DNA from: a virus
DNA length: 24,605 bases
Direction: 5' to 3' (one strand)
IMG/VR virus record: IMGVR_UViG_3300030388_001521
Coordinates: 1-24,605 of that record
The translations under genes were made by a program, and so were the position numbers. Below, in pieces: positions 14,645-23,707 of the stretch (its first letter is position 1; each line of letters opens with the position of its first letter). The notes under the pieces were generated by a model. It made no database searches, was not told the origin of the DNA, and saw nothing but the letters and a program-made list of their open reading frames with translations.

Positions 14645-17600
14645 ATGAATGAAGAAGCTTTAAAAGACGCATATGATTTATTTGTTACTGAAGGGTATGA
14701 GGGTTCTATAGAAGAGTTTTCATCTTTACTTAGTAGTAATCCAGAAGCTTTAAAAGACTCCTACTCTCTTTTTCAAAGGGAAGGCTATGAACAGCCAATC
14801 GAATCTTATGAAATTCTAATGGGGGTAAAAAAAAAAGGCGAACCCGAATTGGTTTTACCGTTGGGCGATGGTTCTTCGGCGCTACCTTCATTCCCTCCGA
14901 GTGAAACTTTCAATATAGACGGTAAAGAGGTTACTGAACAAGAATTTATAGACTATGAGAATGAAATAGTCACTGAAAAGGTACAGTATGATCCCAGAGA
15001 AGATGATGACCAAGGTACAGAAATATCCTACAGGAGAGGTGCAGACCAATTTGAAAAATCTCTTTCTTATATAACACCAGACCTTATAGATCGAGAGGAA
15101 GAGGAGGTTGTAGATAGGATGAACTATCTATTTGAAGAAGATGGCTTTGAATTTACCGAAGGAGGAGGACTTTTGTCAGGCTTTGATGGGATGACGGTTA
15201 AGTCTAAAAACACTGGAGAAGAAATGGTGGTAAACTTAGATCCTGTGTTAGGGGATTTAGCTGGAGGACAAACGGAAGGAGCTCAGGAATTACAAAACTT
15301 TATTAAACAAAATAAAAAAGAGCAATCAAAAATGGATGCTCTAGAAAAAAGCTATGACAATGAAAGAAAGAAATATTTCAGCGCAAAAGCAAGGCAAAAT
15401 GATATTGAGTCTTTTTCTCTACAAGCAGAAGCATTAAATAAAAGAATAAAAGCATTTTTAAAAACAGAAGGTCAAGTTAAAACTGCAATGGACGCGTTAA
15501 TGAATCAGCCCAAAGAAATTCAAGCAACTCCTCAATGGCAAGCATCTTATGCGCAATTAAAAACACAGCAGGCACAAGTACAATCTGAAAAAAATTCATT
15601 AAGAAAAGAGGGCGCTTCGTTTAAACAAATGCAAAGCGATTTAAATAGAGCTACAGGAGAATATTTATTAATGAAACAATCGGATAGCTCCTCTAATATA
15701 CTAGAAACTTCATTGACTAGCGTTAAGGGAATGATTAATAAATTTCTTTCAGGTAGTACAGATGTAGCCGCGTCAGGTGTTGGCGCTGCAATGGACTTAT
15801 TCTATGGCGTTGGTCAAGCGTTTGATGACGATTTTCTCATGAACAGAGAAGAATATAGAGATAGTTATGAAGATATAGCAGACTATTTAAATGTCAGTAT
15901 CCCGGAGGGAGCTGTAAAAAATGAAAAAAAATTCCAAAAATGGCTTGATTCTTTAGCAGATACACCGGTCGATAAAGAAAAGTTTAAAAAATTAGGATGG
16001 GACCTTGAAAGAACTTTAGTTTCTGGAGGTACTACAATGGTGTGGAAAAATAATGGCGGTCTTTTAGGTAATGGTGGGTATGAAGAGGCTCCAGAAGGCT
16101 TATTAGATGGAAACTTAAAAAATACATTTCAACGATTAGTGAAGGATCAAAAAGTTAAATCTGTAAAAAATCCAACGAAAAAATTTGTGAGGGAGATAAC
16201 TGATTTTTTAAAATTTGACGATGTCAGTGATGAGTTAGTAGCAAAACAAAGCGAAGACAGTATTATTATGGAAGGTCTTTATGGGGTATCTAAATCCATG
16301 CCATCAATGCTTCCTATGATTTTATCTAGGGGCAAGACAAAATATAAAGGAGCTAAAGGACTGCCCGCTAAAATTGTTCAAAGCTTTAAAAATTATATAA
16401 CGAACAAAGGAAGGGTAGGAACCACAACAATGATGAGCTTCCTACAGACAGATGCCCTGATGCGGGAAATGGAGAATGATCCCACCTTTAATTTCATAAC
16501 TGAAAAAGAAAAGAGAAAACTAACACTTCCTTTAGCTTTATCTACTGCCATACTAGAAAGTTATGGGTTAAGAAACGTAATTCAAAATAAAACTTTACTA
16601 ACAGGACTTCTAAATAATGTCACTAAAATATTACCCAAAGGAGCTACAGCAAATCAATTTACACGAGCGATTAAAAAAATTATTGAAAGCAATGTAGCGA
16701 AAGGTTTGTATAGTAGTAAAGGGTTTAAAGCTTCATCACGGCTTGCTAGAGGATTTTTAGCTGAAGCAGAAACTGGAGGACTACAGTCAGCTGCGGAAAT
16801 AAAAATGAAAAATGTATGGAATTCATTTGAAGAAAAAGCTTTGTTCAGTACACCTGAAATGTGGTCGGAGGAGTTTGGTAAGCAGGTCATAAGAGGAGCT
16901 TTAGCAGAAGGTGTAGGAGGATTTGTAATGAGTGTTCCTAGCGCTGTATTATCTAAAGCATCAGAAAATAAACTTGAAGAGTTGTCACAAGAAACTTTTG
17001 AGCTGTTTGAAAAATTTGGTACTGATAAAACTACGATGTTAGCCTACAAAAATAAGCTACAAACTGAAGTGGATAGTGGAGATAAAACTCAAGAACAAGT
17101 TGATTTGGAATACCAAGAGTTTGAAATATTATCAAACACCGCAAACAAATTGATCGGCAGCGATTTATCTATAGAAGACAGACAGTCTGCGCTAAATAAA
17201 ATAAATCAAATAAATCAGCTAGAAAAACAAATGGACGAGTTACCTTCGAAAGAATTAGGGACTTACCAACGAAAGAAAGCTCAAGTAGATTTTTTAAAAG
17301 AACAACTATCAGAAATAGGAAGATCAGAGGCACAAGCTCAATCGGAATTATCCAGTGAAATACAAACTTTTGAGCAACAAGATGACACCACAACAGCGCC
17401 GGAGACTGACACAAAAATATCCCCAGAAGAAGTAGGTATAGACGAAGAGGTAACCGAAGAAGACAGGAGTGACATAGATGACTTTTTTGACGAAACGGTA
17501 GAGTCTAACGAGGTTATATTAGACAATCTAAGTATTAATAACGCTCCAGAAGGGGAGACAGCACCAGTTAGAGATAGTAAAATGCAAGTGTTTGTTATTA

Positions 17601-20600
17601 GGGCAGCTAAAAAAGCAGCTGCATCCATTAAAACATTGCTTCCAAATGTAAAAATGGTTATACATCAAACACAAAAACAGTATGAAGAGGCGACTGATGG
17701 TCGAAAAGGCGCAGGATTTTTTAGAATTAATGACAATTCAATACACGTTAACCTAAATAAAGCAGGGAGAACTACAGTGGCTCATGAAGTATTTCATGCG
17801 TTAGTTAGGGACAAGATAGGAGATAAAAATGGAGGCAAGCAAATTGTAAATGCCATGTCTTCTTTAATTGGTTCAATAAGAAAAACTTTACCAGAAAACT
17901 CTGAGTTAATTGAGTCTATGGATAAGTTTGTAGCAAACTATGACAGCAACTCAAAAGAAATAAATGAAGAGCGAGCAGCAGAATTATTTGGAATATTAGC
18001 AGGACAGTATGAAACTTTGAGTACACCTAGCAAAAATAAAGTAATTGAGTTTATAAAATCTATAGCAAAAAGATTTGGACTAAACCTAGGAAGTGACTTT
18101 ACTCAAACAGATCAAGATGTTATCGATCTATTAAACACTGTAGCTCAAAAAGTTAGATCTGGAGAGACAATTTTAGAAGAAGATTTAGTAGCCTTAGACG
18201 ATACCTCCCAAGATAAAGAGCTGGATAAAGAGCAAGAACAAGGTGAAGGTGGCCAAGTGGGAACGTTTACGTTTCCAGAGGACACTACAGGAAAAGAACA
18301 AAAAGCCCCTAGCGTATCTACTGACATCAGATCATACGCGTCTCTTATACAAGACAGAAGTTTGTCTGACTTTAATGGTCAATCATTTGTCACCAATATG
18401 TATGACTTTACTAATGCAGGACCAACAGAAATTGCACCCGGCATTACACTAGAGTTAGATGGTGGTAAAAGTTACGTACCGATGATGATGGAAAGACAAG
18501 GCTTAAAGATTGGAGACAAATCAAACCTAGCTGCTTTTAATACTAAAGATAACGCTGAAGCGTTTATAAGAAATTCTATTAAAGGAAACGCTAATTTATT
18601 CGCTCCTCACGTAGGAACCAAAAGAGTTTCGTGGCAATATCAACAGAATATATTTGAGCAATTAACGAATGCTGCTTTGAATAATAACATACTATCTAAC
18701 GAGGAATTAATAAGCGTATTTAATGAAGGCTTAACTAGTAAAAATGGAGTTAAATATTTTAATATATTTAAGAAAAAATTAGGCAAGGATATAAAAAACT
18801 TAGATTCATTTATTAGTAATCCTCAGCAGTTAATTGATCTTCTTGATATCAACAATAATTATTCTCCTAATTTAAGAAAAATATTAAATAATACACTTTC
18901 AACTAATAAAAAATATCAAAAAGCAGTAGGAGTAAAAGAACAAATAGCCTTTGTTAGTAAATTTGAAGATCCTTTAAACATAGGGATTAAAGACTTTGAT
19001 TTGATGAGTGTTGTTGAATTTGACAATAAAACATTTGAAATATCTAAACCAAAAAAAGGAGCTGTAGATTATCACCCGTCATTTGCTTTTACTATTAAAG
19101 CTGACATTAAGGGTATATATCAACCCACTAATTTTTTACAATCTATCGACGTAACTAGTAGCTACACGAAATACAATAAAAAAGGGACCGTAGTGTCCAA
19201 AAAAGAAACTGTAGGAAAAGAGAAATTTAGCACATCAAATGTATCTAGCACCGCGGGATCTGGACCTAAACTCGCTAAATTTGACGAGATTCAAGGACTA
19301 GAACAAAGATCACCTCTAGAGTTAGGGCTTTTGTATAAGATGAATAAAAAAGGATTCATGCCTACCAATATTTCAGAAGGTCCTTTAATTAAATCAGCAA
19401 GGGCTTATGGTCTTAGAGTGGAAAGGGATTTTATAAAAGAAGGACCAAGACGTGGAGACTTTGCAGGGTATCATTTTTCAAAAGACGGAAATTTTTTTAA
19501 TCCTAGATCGGGAACAGGAACTATTCAAGGACGTGAACAAAAAATGGATAATACAAATGATTTATTTGAAGCTATTGTCCAGGGAAGAGAAGAAGGGGGG
19601 TTCTCGGACTCTGAAATAAAAGATTATTTAATTAGAAACACAGACTTTAAAGCTCTGCAAATAAACAAAGCATTTAAAACTTTAAGTTCTCAGGCCTTTG
19701 ATTCTTCTACATTCAGAGAGTTTCCAAGAAGCTTTGGTAACATAAAGGGAGGTTTTAACGCTGGGTTAAACCTAATGTCTAAGATTGATGATTATTATCA
19801 AAAACTTGTAGAAAAAAACAACAGATTAAAAGACAAGGTAGCAAAAAAAACTAAATCAAAGTATGATGAGTTAACTGATTATGGAGCTCTTACTCCACTT
19901 ACTGAAGATCAGCTAAGAGAAAATGTAATAGAATGGTTTACAACTTTACCAGAGTTTACTAAAGAAGGCGGCAAAGGAAAGGGTAGGACTTCTCAACAGT
20001 TAACAATGGAGAAGGATTTATTAAATCTTATGCTTCCAGATCCTCTTAGAGCTAATCCTGAAAGAATAGCTTCTATTAATAAAAGAATAAGAGAAATTAA
20101 ATTTGACGAGAAGAACTTAAAAGAGATTCAACGTCAACTTAGAGCTTATATAAGATCTGTACTACCTAGAACTATATATACTAAAACAGAGACTGGAAGA
20201 TTATTAAAATTAGTAAATGAAATTAATGCATCAAACATAGAGTCGGTTAAAAACGAAGTTACCAAAGTAGTAACTGAGAAGACCAATCAATCTTTACAGG
20301 AAACAATACTAGATATTTTAAATAGAAAAAATCAGATAATACAAACAGGAAGACTAAAAGGTGTAAAAATTGATAATGAAACAAGAAAGCGGTTGATTAA
20401 AATCAATAACATGGTTTTAGATCCAAAAGCTACAGGCGATCAGCTAAATGAAAAGATAGCGGAGTTATTAGAAAAATATAATGAAGCAGCAAAAATCTCT
20501 CAGGAGATAGATGGTAAGCAAAAAATATCTCTTAAAGATGATTTAAATCAAGCGGAAATAGATTTAATGGCAGAGCTTACTATTGCCATGCAAATAAACA

Positions 20601-23227
20601 ACGCGTTTACTCAGGAAATGAATGATCCTAATAAGACCACCCTGCTAGGTAGTGTTCTTAATAGCCTTAATCAAATGGAGGCGACTGGTAAAGCTTTGTT
20701 TGAATATCAACTAATAGAAGACGCTGCGATTTACAGAGAGAACTCACGAAAAGCTTTTAAAGAAATCACTGGTATAGATTTAGATCCTTTAGCGTCTTTA
20801 GTAGAACAAGGCTTGGACAAGAAAGATATTACCACAGCAATGCTTAATCGTGAATATAAAAGATTAAAAGACGAAGTCGCTTTGGATCAAGAGAGAGTTA
20901 CTCCTGAGAAGAAAACTAAAATATTAGGACGCGTAAAAGATAGCGTTTTAAAAATATTAAGATCTCTGGATGAGACTTTTTTAGGCACCGCCTCAGATCT
21001 AACGGCATTAATAGAGCAAATTTCAACACAGCCTGGTGAAATATTTCAAGGCGATATTCAACTACAAAATGATCAAATAAGAGCTGGGACTAGAGAGTAT
21101 AAACAAAGAATGATGAGCCAAGAACTGCAGATTAGTCAAAAAATGACAGATTTGTATGGAAAGAGTTGGACTAAGATAAATAGAAAAAATTCTAATCAAA
21201 CAGAATCAATCGTATACAGTGAAGAAAAGCAACGAGTATTAGAGGCAGAGCTAAAAAAAATAGAAAGCAATAAAGAATTAACTTCAGCAGAAAGAACTAT
21301 AGCATTAAAGAAAAAGCATGCTGAGATAAATTCTAACATAATGCCTATAAGTCAAAACCAATTGCTTTATTATTATAGTCAAATGCAAGACCCTTCATTG
21401 GCGAAAAGTTTTGAGAACACATTTAAACCTACTGATAATTATAATAACGAGTTTGAATCTAGAATAAGAAAAGAAATAGAAAATAAGTTAGATCCTAAGT
21501 TAAAAGAATTTTCTACATGGTTAGTTCAGGAGTATTATCCATCTGTATACAATCACTATAATGATACATACAAGAAAATATATAGAACCGACATGCCGTG
21601 GAATCAATTTTATGCGGGTCGTCTTTATCGTCAAAATACAGAGGATGCTGACTCGTTAGACTTGTTAGCCGATAGCATGTCCTGGATAACAAATGTCGCC
21701 TCCTCTAGCTCTAAAGCAAGACAACAAAATTCTAACCCCATTAAACAAATTGACGGTATTGATGCTCTCTTAAACTACACGAGAGACATGGAGTATTTTG
21801 CAGCCTTAGCAGTTCCGATTAGAGACATAAATAAAATGTTCACAGACCCTTTAATAGTTAACACAATTGAAAATGAATTTGGAAAAGATGTTCTTAATTT
21901 AATAAATGCATCAATTCAAAAAATTGCTAATAAAGGAATACGACAACAGAGAGAGTCTTCTATTATAAATGTTATGAACAACTCGTTTTTGTTGGCTCGT
22001 TTAGGATTAAATCCAACATTAATAATAAAACAGATGACATCATTTGTTACCTATGCTAATGACATAGGGTATATTAATTGGATATTAAACGCTCCATCTA
22101 TACCAAAAGGTATTGCTGCGTATAAAGAAATTATGGCTAATTCTGTTGTGCTTAAAGACAGGTATAATAAACCTATCACGGAGTCTATAGAAACCTATGC
22201 AGAAAAAAAGTTTACTGAATTAAACGGGTCACCTTTAGATGCTATAGGTATAACAAAAGAACGACAAAACACCTACACCAGATGGTTAATGTCAACAACT
22301 ATGACCGGAGATAAAGCGGCAATTATATTTGGTGGAGTTCCTAATTACTTATACTATAAGAAACAATTTAAAGCTAAAAACCCAAAAGCTACAGAGAAAG
22401 AAGTTATAGATTATGCAATTAAAAGATTTGAGTCCGACACTTTAAGGACTCAGCAATCTAGCGACTTGCAAGATAAAGATTACTATCAAACTGGTGGCGC
22501 CTTAGCGAGAGCTTTTAATATGTTTTTGACAACACCTAAACAATACTTTAGAAGAGAAATTATAGCTGTTAGAAACATGAATAGAATTATTGCGTCGGGA
22601 GGAAAAAAAGGTAAAGGAAGTTTTGGAGAAAATCTAAGAACCTTTGCTACATACCACATTGTTATGCCAGTTTTTTTCGAATGGGCATCACAAGGTTTCC
22701 CAGGGCTTGCAAGAGATGGCGATGATGAGGATTTACAGGATCTTGGAATGGCAGCAATTATAGGAAATATAAATGCAATATTTATATTAGGAGATATGGT
22801 TGAGATTTTTAGTGATTATATAACAGGGAAGCCTTGGGCGGACAAAGCTCCTACTCTTCCGGCATTATCACAAACTACGAGAATTTTGTCCCTTCTTTCA
22901 CAAGCGGAGAAAACAAAAGACCCAAAAAAGAGAGCGGAGGCGATGAATAAATTTTATGGGGAGCTTGCAACCCTCTCTTCACTTCCAATACCAACGCTTC
23001 AGAGGTTTGTAGATAACTGGGGAGACTTATTAAGAGGAGACTCTAAAGACACGGGTCAATTTATATTAAAGCTTTTTAATTTTTCTAAGTATGCTCAAGG
23101 AGATAGAAAAAAGAAGAAAACAACTATAAAAAAACGAAAAACTAAAAAAAAATCTAGATTTTCTAATGATATCTTAAGAAAATTACAAAATCAAAGAAAG
23201 AAGCAAAGACTCAACAGACCATTTTAA
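14645..23227 (+). CDS. Giant internal virion / polyvalent protein with zincin-type motif
   Basis: The protein is 2860 residues, over a third of the window. Residues 4-63 are two 30-residue repeats (EALKDAYDLF / EALKDSYSLF). Residues about 150-1000 are helical, with several Gly/Ala-rich amphipathic or membrane-like segments (STDVAASGVGAAMDLFYGVG; GALAEGVGGFVMSVPSAVLS). A zinc-metalloprotease motif HEVFH lies at 1047-1051, with acidic ligand candidates in NEERAAEL (E1108-E1113), a gluzincin-like layout. From about 1250 it resembles large polyvalent proteins. The C-terminal region carries LGLNPTLIIKQMTSF (about 2450), GDKAAIIFGGVPNYLYY (about 2555), TQQSS (about 2600) and hydrophobic stretches near 2670-2720, then a Lys/Arg-rich tail (2820-2860). 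It is probably the largest ejection protein (gp16-like role). No lytic transglycosylase and no RNA polymerase DxDxD motif was found. Zincin call moderate; C-terminal functions unknown. Confidence 0.7.
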   Translation: MNEEALKDAYDLFVTEGYEGSIEEFSSLLSSNPEALKDSYSLFQREGYEQPIESYEILMGVKKKGEPELVLPLGDGSSALPSFPPSETFNIDGKEVTEQEFIDYENEIVTEKVQYDPREDDDQGTEISYRRGADQFEKSLSYITPDLIDREEEEVVDRMNYLFEEDGFEFTEGGGLLSGFDGMTVKSKNTGEEMVVNLDPVLGDLAGGQTEGAQELQNFIKQNKKEQSKMDALEKSYDNERKKYFSAKARQNDIESFSLQAEALNKRIKAFLKTEGQVKTAMDALMNQPKEIQATPQWQASYAQLKTQQAQVQSEKNSLRKEGASFKQMQSDLNRATGEYLLMKQSDSSSNILETSLTSVKGMINKFLSGSTDVAASGVGAAMDLFYGVGQAFDDDFLMNREEYRDSYEDIADYLNVSIPEGAVKNEKKFQKWLDSLADTPVDKEKFKKLGWDLERTLVSGGTTMVWKNNGGLLGNGGYEEAPEGLLDGNLKNTFQRLVKDQKVKSVKNPTKKFVREITDFLKFDDVSDELVAKQSEDSIIMEGLYGVSKSMPSMLPMILSRGKTKYKGAKGLPAKIVQSFKNYITNKGRVGTTTMMSFLQTDALMREMENDPTFNFITEKEKRKLTLPLALSTAILESYGLRNVIQNKTLLTGLLNNVTKILPKGATANQFTRAIKKIIESNVAKGLYSSKGFKASSRLARGFLAEAETGGLQSAAEIKMKNVWNSFEEKALFSTPEMWSEEFGKQVIRGALAEGVGGFVMSVPSAVLSKASENKLEELSQETFELFEKFGTDKTTMLAYKNKLQTEVDSGDKTQEQVDLEYQEFEILSNTANKLIGSDLSIEDRQSALNKINQINQLEKQMDELPSKELGTYQRKKAQVDFLKEQLSEIGRSEAQAQSELSSEIQTFEQQDDTTTAPETDTKISPEEVGIDEEVTEEDRSDIDDFFDETVESNEVILDNLSINNAPEGETAPVRDSKMQVFVIRAAKKAAASIKTLLPNVKMVIHQTQKQYEEATDGRKGAGFFRINDNSIHVNLNKAGRTTVAHEVFHALVRDKIGDKNGGKQIVNAMSSLIGSIRKTLPENSELIESMDKFVANYDSNSKEINEERAAELFGILAGQYETLSTPSKNKVIEFIKSIAKRFGLNLGSDFTQTDQDVIDLLNTVAQKVRSGETILEEDLVALDDTSQDKELDKEQEQGEGGQVGTFTFPEDTTGKEQKAPSVSTDIRSYASLIQDRSLSDFNGQSFVTNMYDFTNAGPTEIAPGITLELDGGKSYVPMMMERQGLKIGDKSNLAAFNTKDNAEAFIRNSIKGNANLFAPHVGTKRVSWQYQQNIFEQLTNAALNNNILSNEELISVFNEGLTSKNGVKYFNIFKKKLGKDIKNLDSFISNPQQLIDLLDINNNYSPNLRKILNNTLSTNKKYQKAVGVKEQIAFVSKFEDPLNIGIKDFDLMSVVEFDNKTFEISKPKKGAVDYHPSFAFTIKADIKGIYQPTNFLQSIDVTSSYTKYNKKGTVVSKKETVGKEKFSTSNVSSTAGSGPKLAKFDEIQGLEQRSPLELGLLYKMNKKGFMPTNISEGPLIKSARAYGLRVERDFIKEGPRRGDFAGYHFSKDGNFFNPRSGTGTIQGREQKMDNTNDLFEAIVQGREEGGFSDSEIKDYLIRNTDFKALQINKAFKTLSSQAFDSSTFREFPRSFGNIKGGFNAGLNLMSKIDDYYQKLVEKNNRLKDKVAKKTKSKYDELTDYGALTPLTEDQLRENVIEWFTTLPEFTKEGGKGKGRTSQQLTMEKDLLNLMLPDPLRANPERIASINKRIREIKFDEKNLKEIQRQLRAYIRSVLPRTIYTKTETGRLLKLVNEINASNIESVKNEVTKVVTEKTNQSLQETILDILNRKNQIIQTGRLKGVKIDNETRKRLIKINNMVLDPKATGDQLNEKIAELLEKYNEAAKISQEIDGKQKISLKDDLNQAEIDLMAELTIAMQINNAFTQEMNDPNKTTLLGSVLNSLNQMEATGKALFEYQLIEDAAIYRENSRKAFKEITGIDLDPLASLVEQGLDKKDITTAMLNREYKRLKDEVALDQERVTPEKKTKILGRVKDSVLKILRSLDETFLGTASDLTALIEQISTQPGEIFQGDIQLQNDQIRAGTREYKQRMMSQELQISQKMTDLYGKSWTKINRKNSNQTESIVYSEEKQRVLEAELKKIESNKELTSAERTIALKKKHAEINSNIMPISQNQLLYYYSQMQDPSLAKSFENTFKPTDNYNNEFESRIRKEIENKLDPKLKEFSTWLVQEYYPSVYNHYNDTYKKIYRTDMPWNQFYAGRLYRQNTEDADSLDLLADSMSWITNVASSSSKARQQNSNPIKQIDGIDALLNYTRDMEYFAALAVPIRDINKMFTDPLIVNTIENEFGKDVLNLINASIQKIANKGIRQQRESSIINVMNNSFLLARLGLNPTLIIKQMTSFVTYANDIGYINWILNAPSIPKGIAAYKEIMANSVVLKDRYNKPITESIETYAEKKFTELNGSPLDAIGITKERQNTYTRWLMSTTMTGDKAAIIFGGVPNYLYYKKQFKAKNPKATEKEVIDYAIKRFESDTLRTQQSSDLQDKDYYQTGGALARAFNMFLTTPKQYFRREIIAVRNMNRIIASGGKKGKGSFGENLRTFATYHIVMPVFFEWASQGFPGLARDGDDEDLQDLGMAAIIGNINAIFILGDMVEIFSDYITGKPWADKAPTLPALSQTTRILSLLSQAEKTKDPKKRAEAMNKFYGELATLSSLPIPTLQRFVDNWGDLLRGDSKDTGQFILKLFNFSKYAQGDRKKKKTTIKKRKTKKKSRFSNDILRKLQNQRKKQRLNRPF
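14654..14833 (+). repeat. Two tandem 30-residue repeats at the N-terminus of the giant protein
   Basis: Units cover residues 4-33 and 34-63 with the pattern EALKD-[AS]-Y-x-LF-x-x-EGYE-x-x-IE. The nucleotides GAAGCTTTAAAAGAC occur identically at 14654-14668 and 14744-14758, exactly 90 bases apart. The same kind of repeat opens giant virion proteins of other Bacteroidetes phages, so it may be a packaging or assembly tag. Confidence 0.8.
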
Positions 23228-23237
23228 ACTATAAACT

Positions 23238-23417
23238 ATGCCATTTAAAAGTGAAGCGCAAAAAGCGTACATGTATAAAAACTTACCGAAAATAGCAGAA
23301 AAATGGGAGAAAGAAACTATTTCTGATAACCTTCCTAAACGTTTACATCCTAAAAAGAAAAAACCTTCATTGATAACACAGCGCAGAAGAAGTAGGTTAA
23401 TTAAAAAACGAGCATAG
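23238..23417 (+). CDS. Small basic phage protein (MPFKSxAQ family)
   Basis: The protein is 59 residues, starting 10 bases after the giant gene. It opens MPFKSEAQKAYMYKNLPKIA and continues EKWEKET, the signature of a very common short phage protein of unknown role (pattern MPFKS-x-AQ-x-x-Y-x-Y, P-x-IA-x-x-W). The C-terminal half is strongly basic (HPKKKKPS, then QRRRSRLIKKRA), suggesting nucleic-acid contact or a virion location. It is the last plus-strand gene. Its 3' end overlaps a minus-strand mini-gene by 17 bases. The family match is confident; the function is not known to me. Confidence 0.8.
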   Translation: MPFKSEAQKAYMYKNLPKIAEKWEKETISDNLPKRLHPKKKKPSLITQRRRSRLIKKRA

Positions 23418-23487
23418 AAATTAAGTACATCACTATTAAAGTAATGCAAACAGCAGCTATAAAGTCATAATCCTGCTTAAACTTCAT
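23401..23487 (-). CDS. 28-residue single-span membrane protein (candidate)
   Basis: On the minus strand, ATG at 23485-23487 opens a frame ending TAA at 23401-23403. The product begins MKFKQDYDF, a charged cytoplasmic-looking head, and continues with about 19 uncharged, mostly hydrophobic residues (IAAVCITLIVMYLISMLVF) to the end. That is the length of one membrane helix with no charges in it. The start overlaps the end of the 63-residue gene by 11 bases, as in tightly packed operons, and the frame fills the gap to the convergent gene. Such proteins act as holin-like, lysis-regulating or superinfection-exclusion factors in various phages, but nothing here says which. It is short, so chance is not excluded. 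Confidence 0.5.
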   Translation of the reverse strand: MKFKQDYDFIAAVCITLIVMYLISMLVF

Positions 23488-23668
23488 CAGTCACTGACTC
23501 TCCCACTCTACGTAGTTTCTTGGTTAAAGAGTTAACTTCTCCTTTTAAGGTTGAGTATTCTTTATCCATTAAATGTTCGTAAATAGTGTTTAGTGAGGTA
23601 TGAAGCTCAGCCATTACAAAATTTATATTTTGTATTCGCTTGTGCTCAATTGGAGGTAAACCATTCAT
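23477..23668 (-). CDS. Small coiled-coil protein, unrecognised
   Basis: The protein is 63 residues, starting at the ATG 23666-23668. It is almost entirely predicted-helix-like (HKRIQNINFVMAELHTSLNT, then MDKEYSTLKGEVNSLTKKLR) with heptad-like hydrophobics, and ends acidic (ESVTDEV). It lies 39 bases after the stop of the 112-residue gene, in the same minus-strand operon, and overlaps the start of the 28-residue gene by 11 bases. I do not recognise the family. Length, composition and operon position suggest a small oligomeric regulator or accessory replication protein, but that is speculation. Confidence 0.6.
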   Translation of the reverse strand: MNGLPPIEHKRIQNINFVMAELHTSLNTIYEHLMDKEYSTLKGEVNSLTKKLRRVGESVTDEV

Positions 23669-23707
23669 GCTCTCTAAGTTATAAATAATTTTTGAAATAT
23701 AAAAAAG

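Noticed and set aside
17338-17628. Minus-strand 96-codon Ser-rich frame
   Set aside because: It is the complement of an acidic and Ala-rich stretch of the giant gene, has no family likeness and lies fully inside a strong coding region.
17000-23227. Giant phage RNA polymerase within the 2860-residue protein
   Set aside because: crAss-like phages carry one near this place, but no DxDxD catalytic motif was found. The only acidic cluster (RDGDDEDLQ, near 22717) sits in a hydrophobic region with polyvalent-type neighbours.
23183-23449. Minus-strand 88-codon frame opposite the MPFKS gene
   Set aside because: It is antisense to a recognised small protein and to the end of the giant gene, and is composed of low-complexity hydrophobics produced by the complement of Lys-rich codons.
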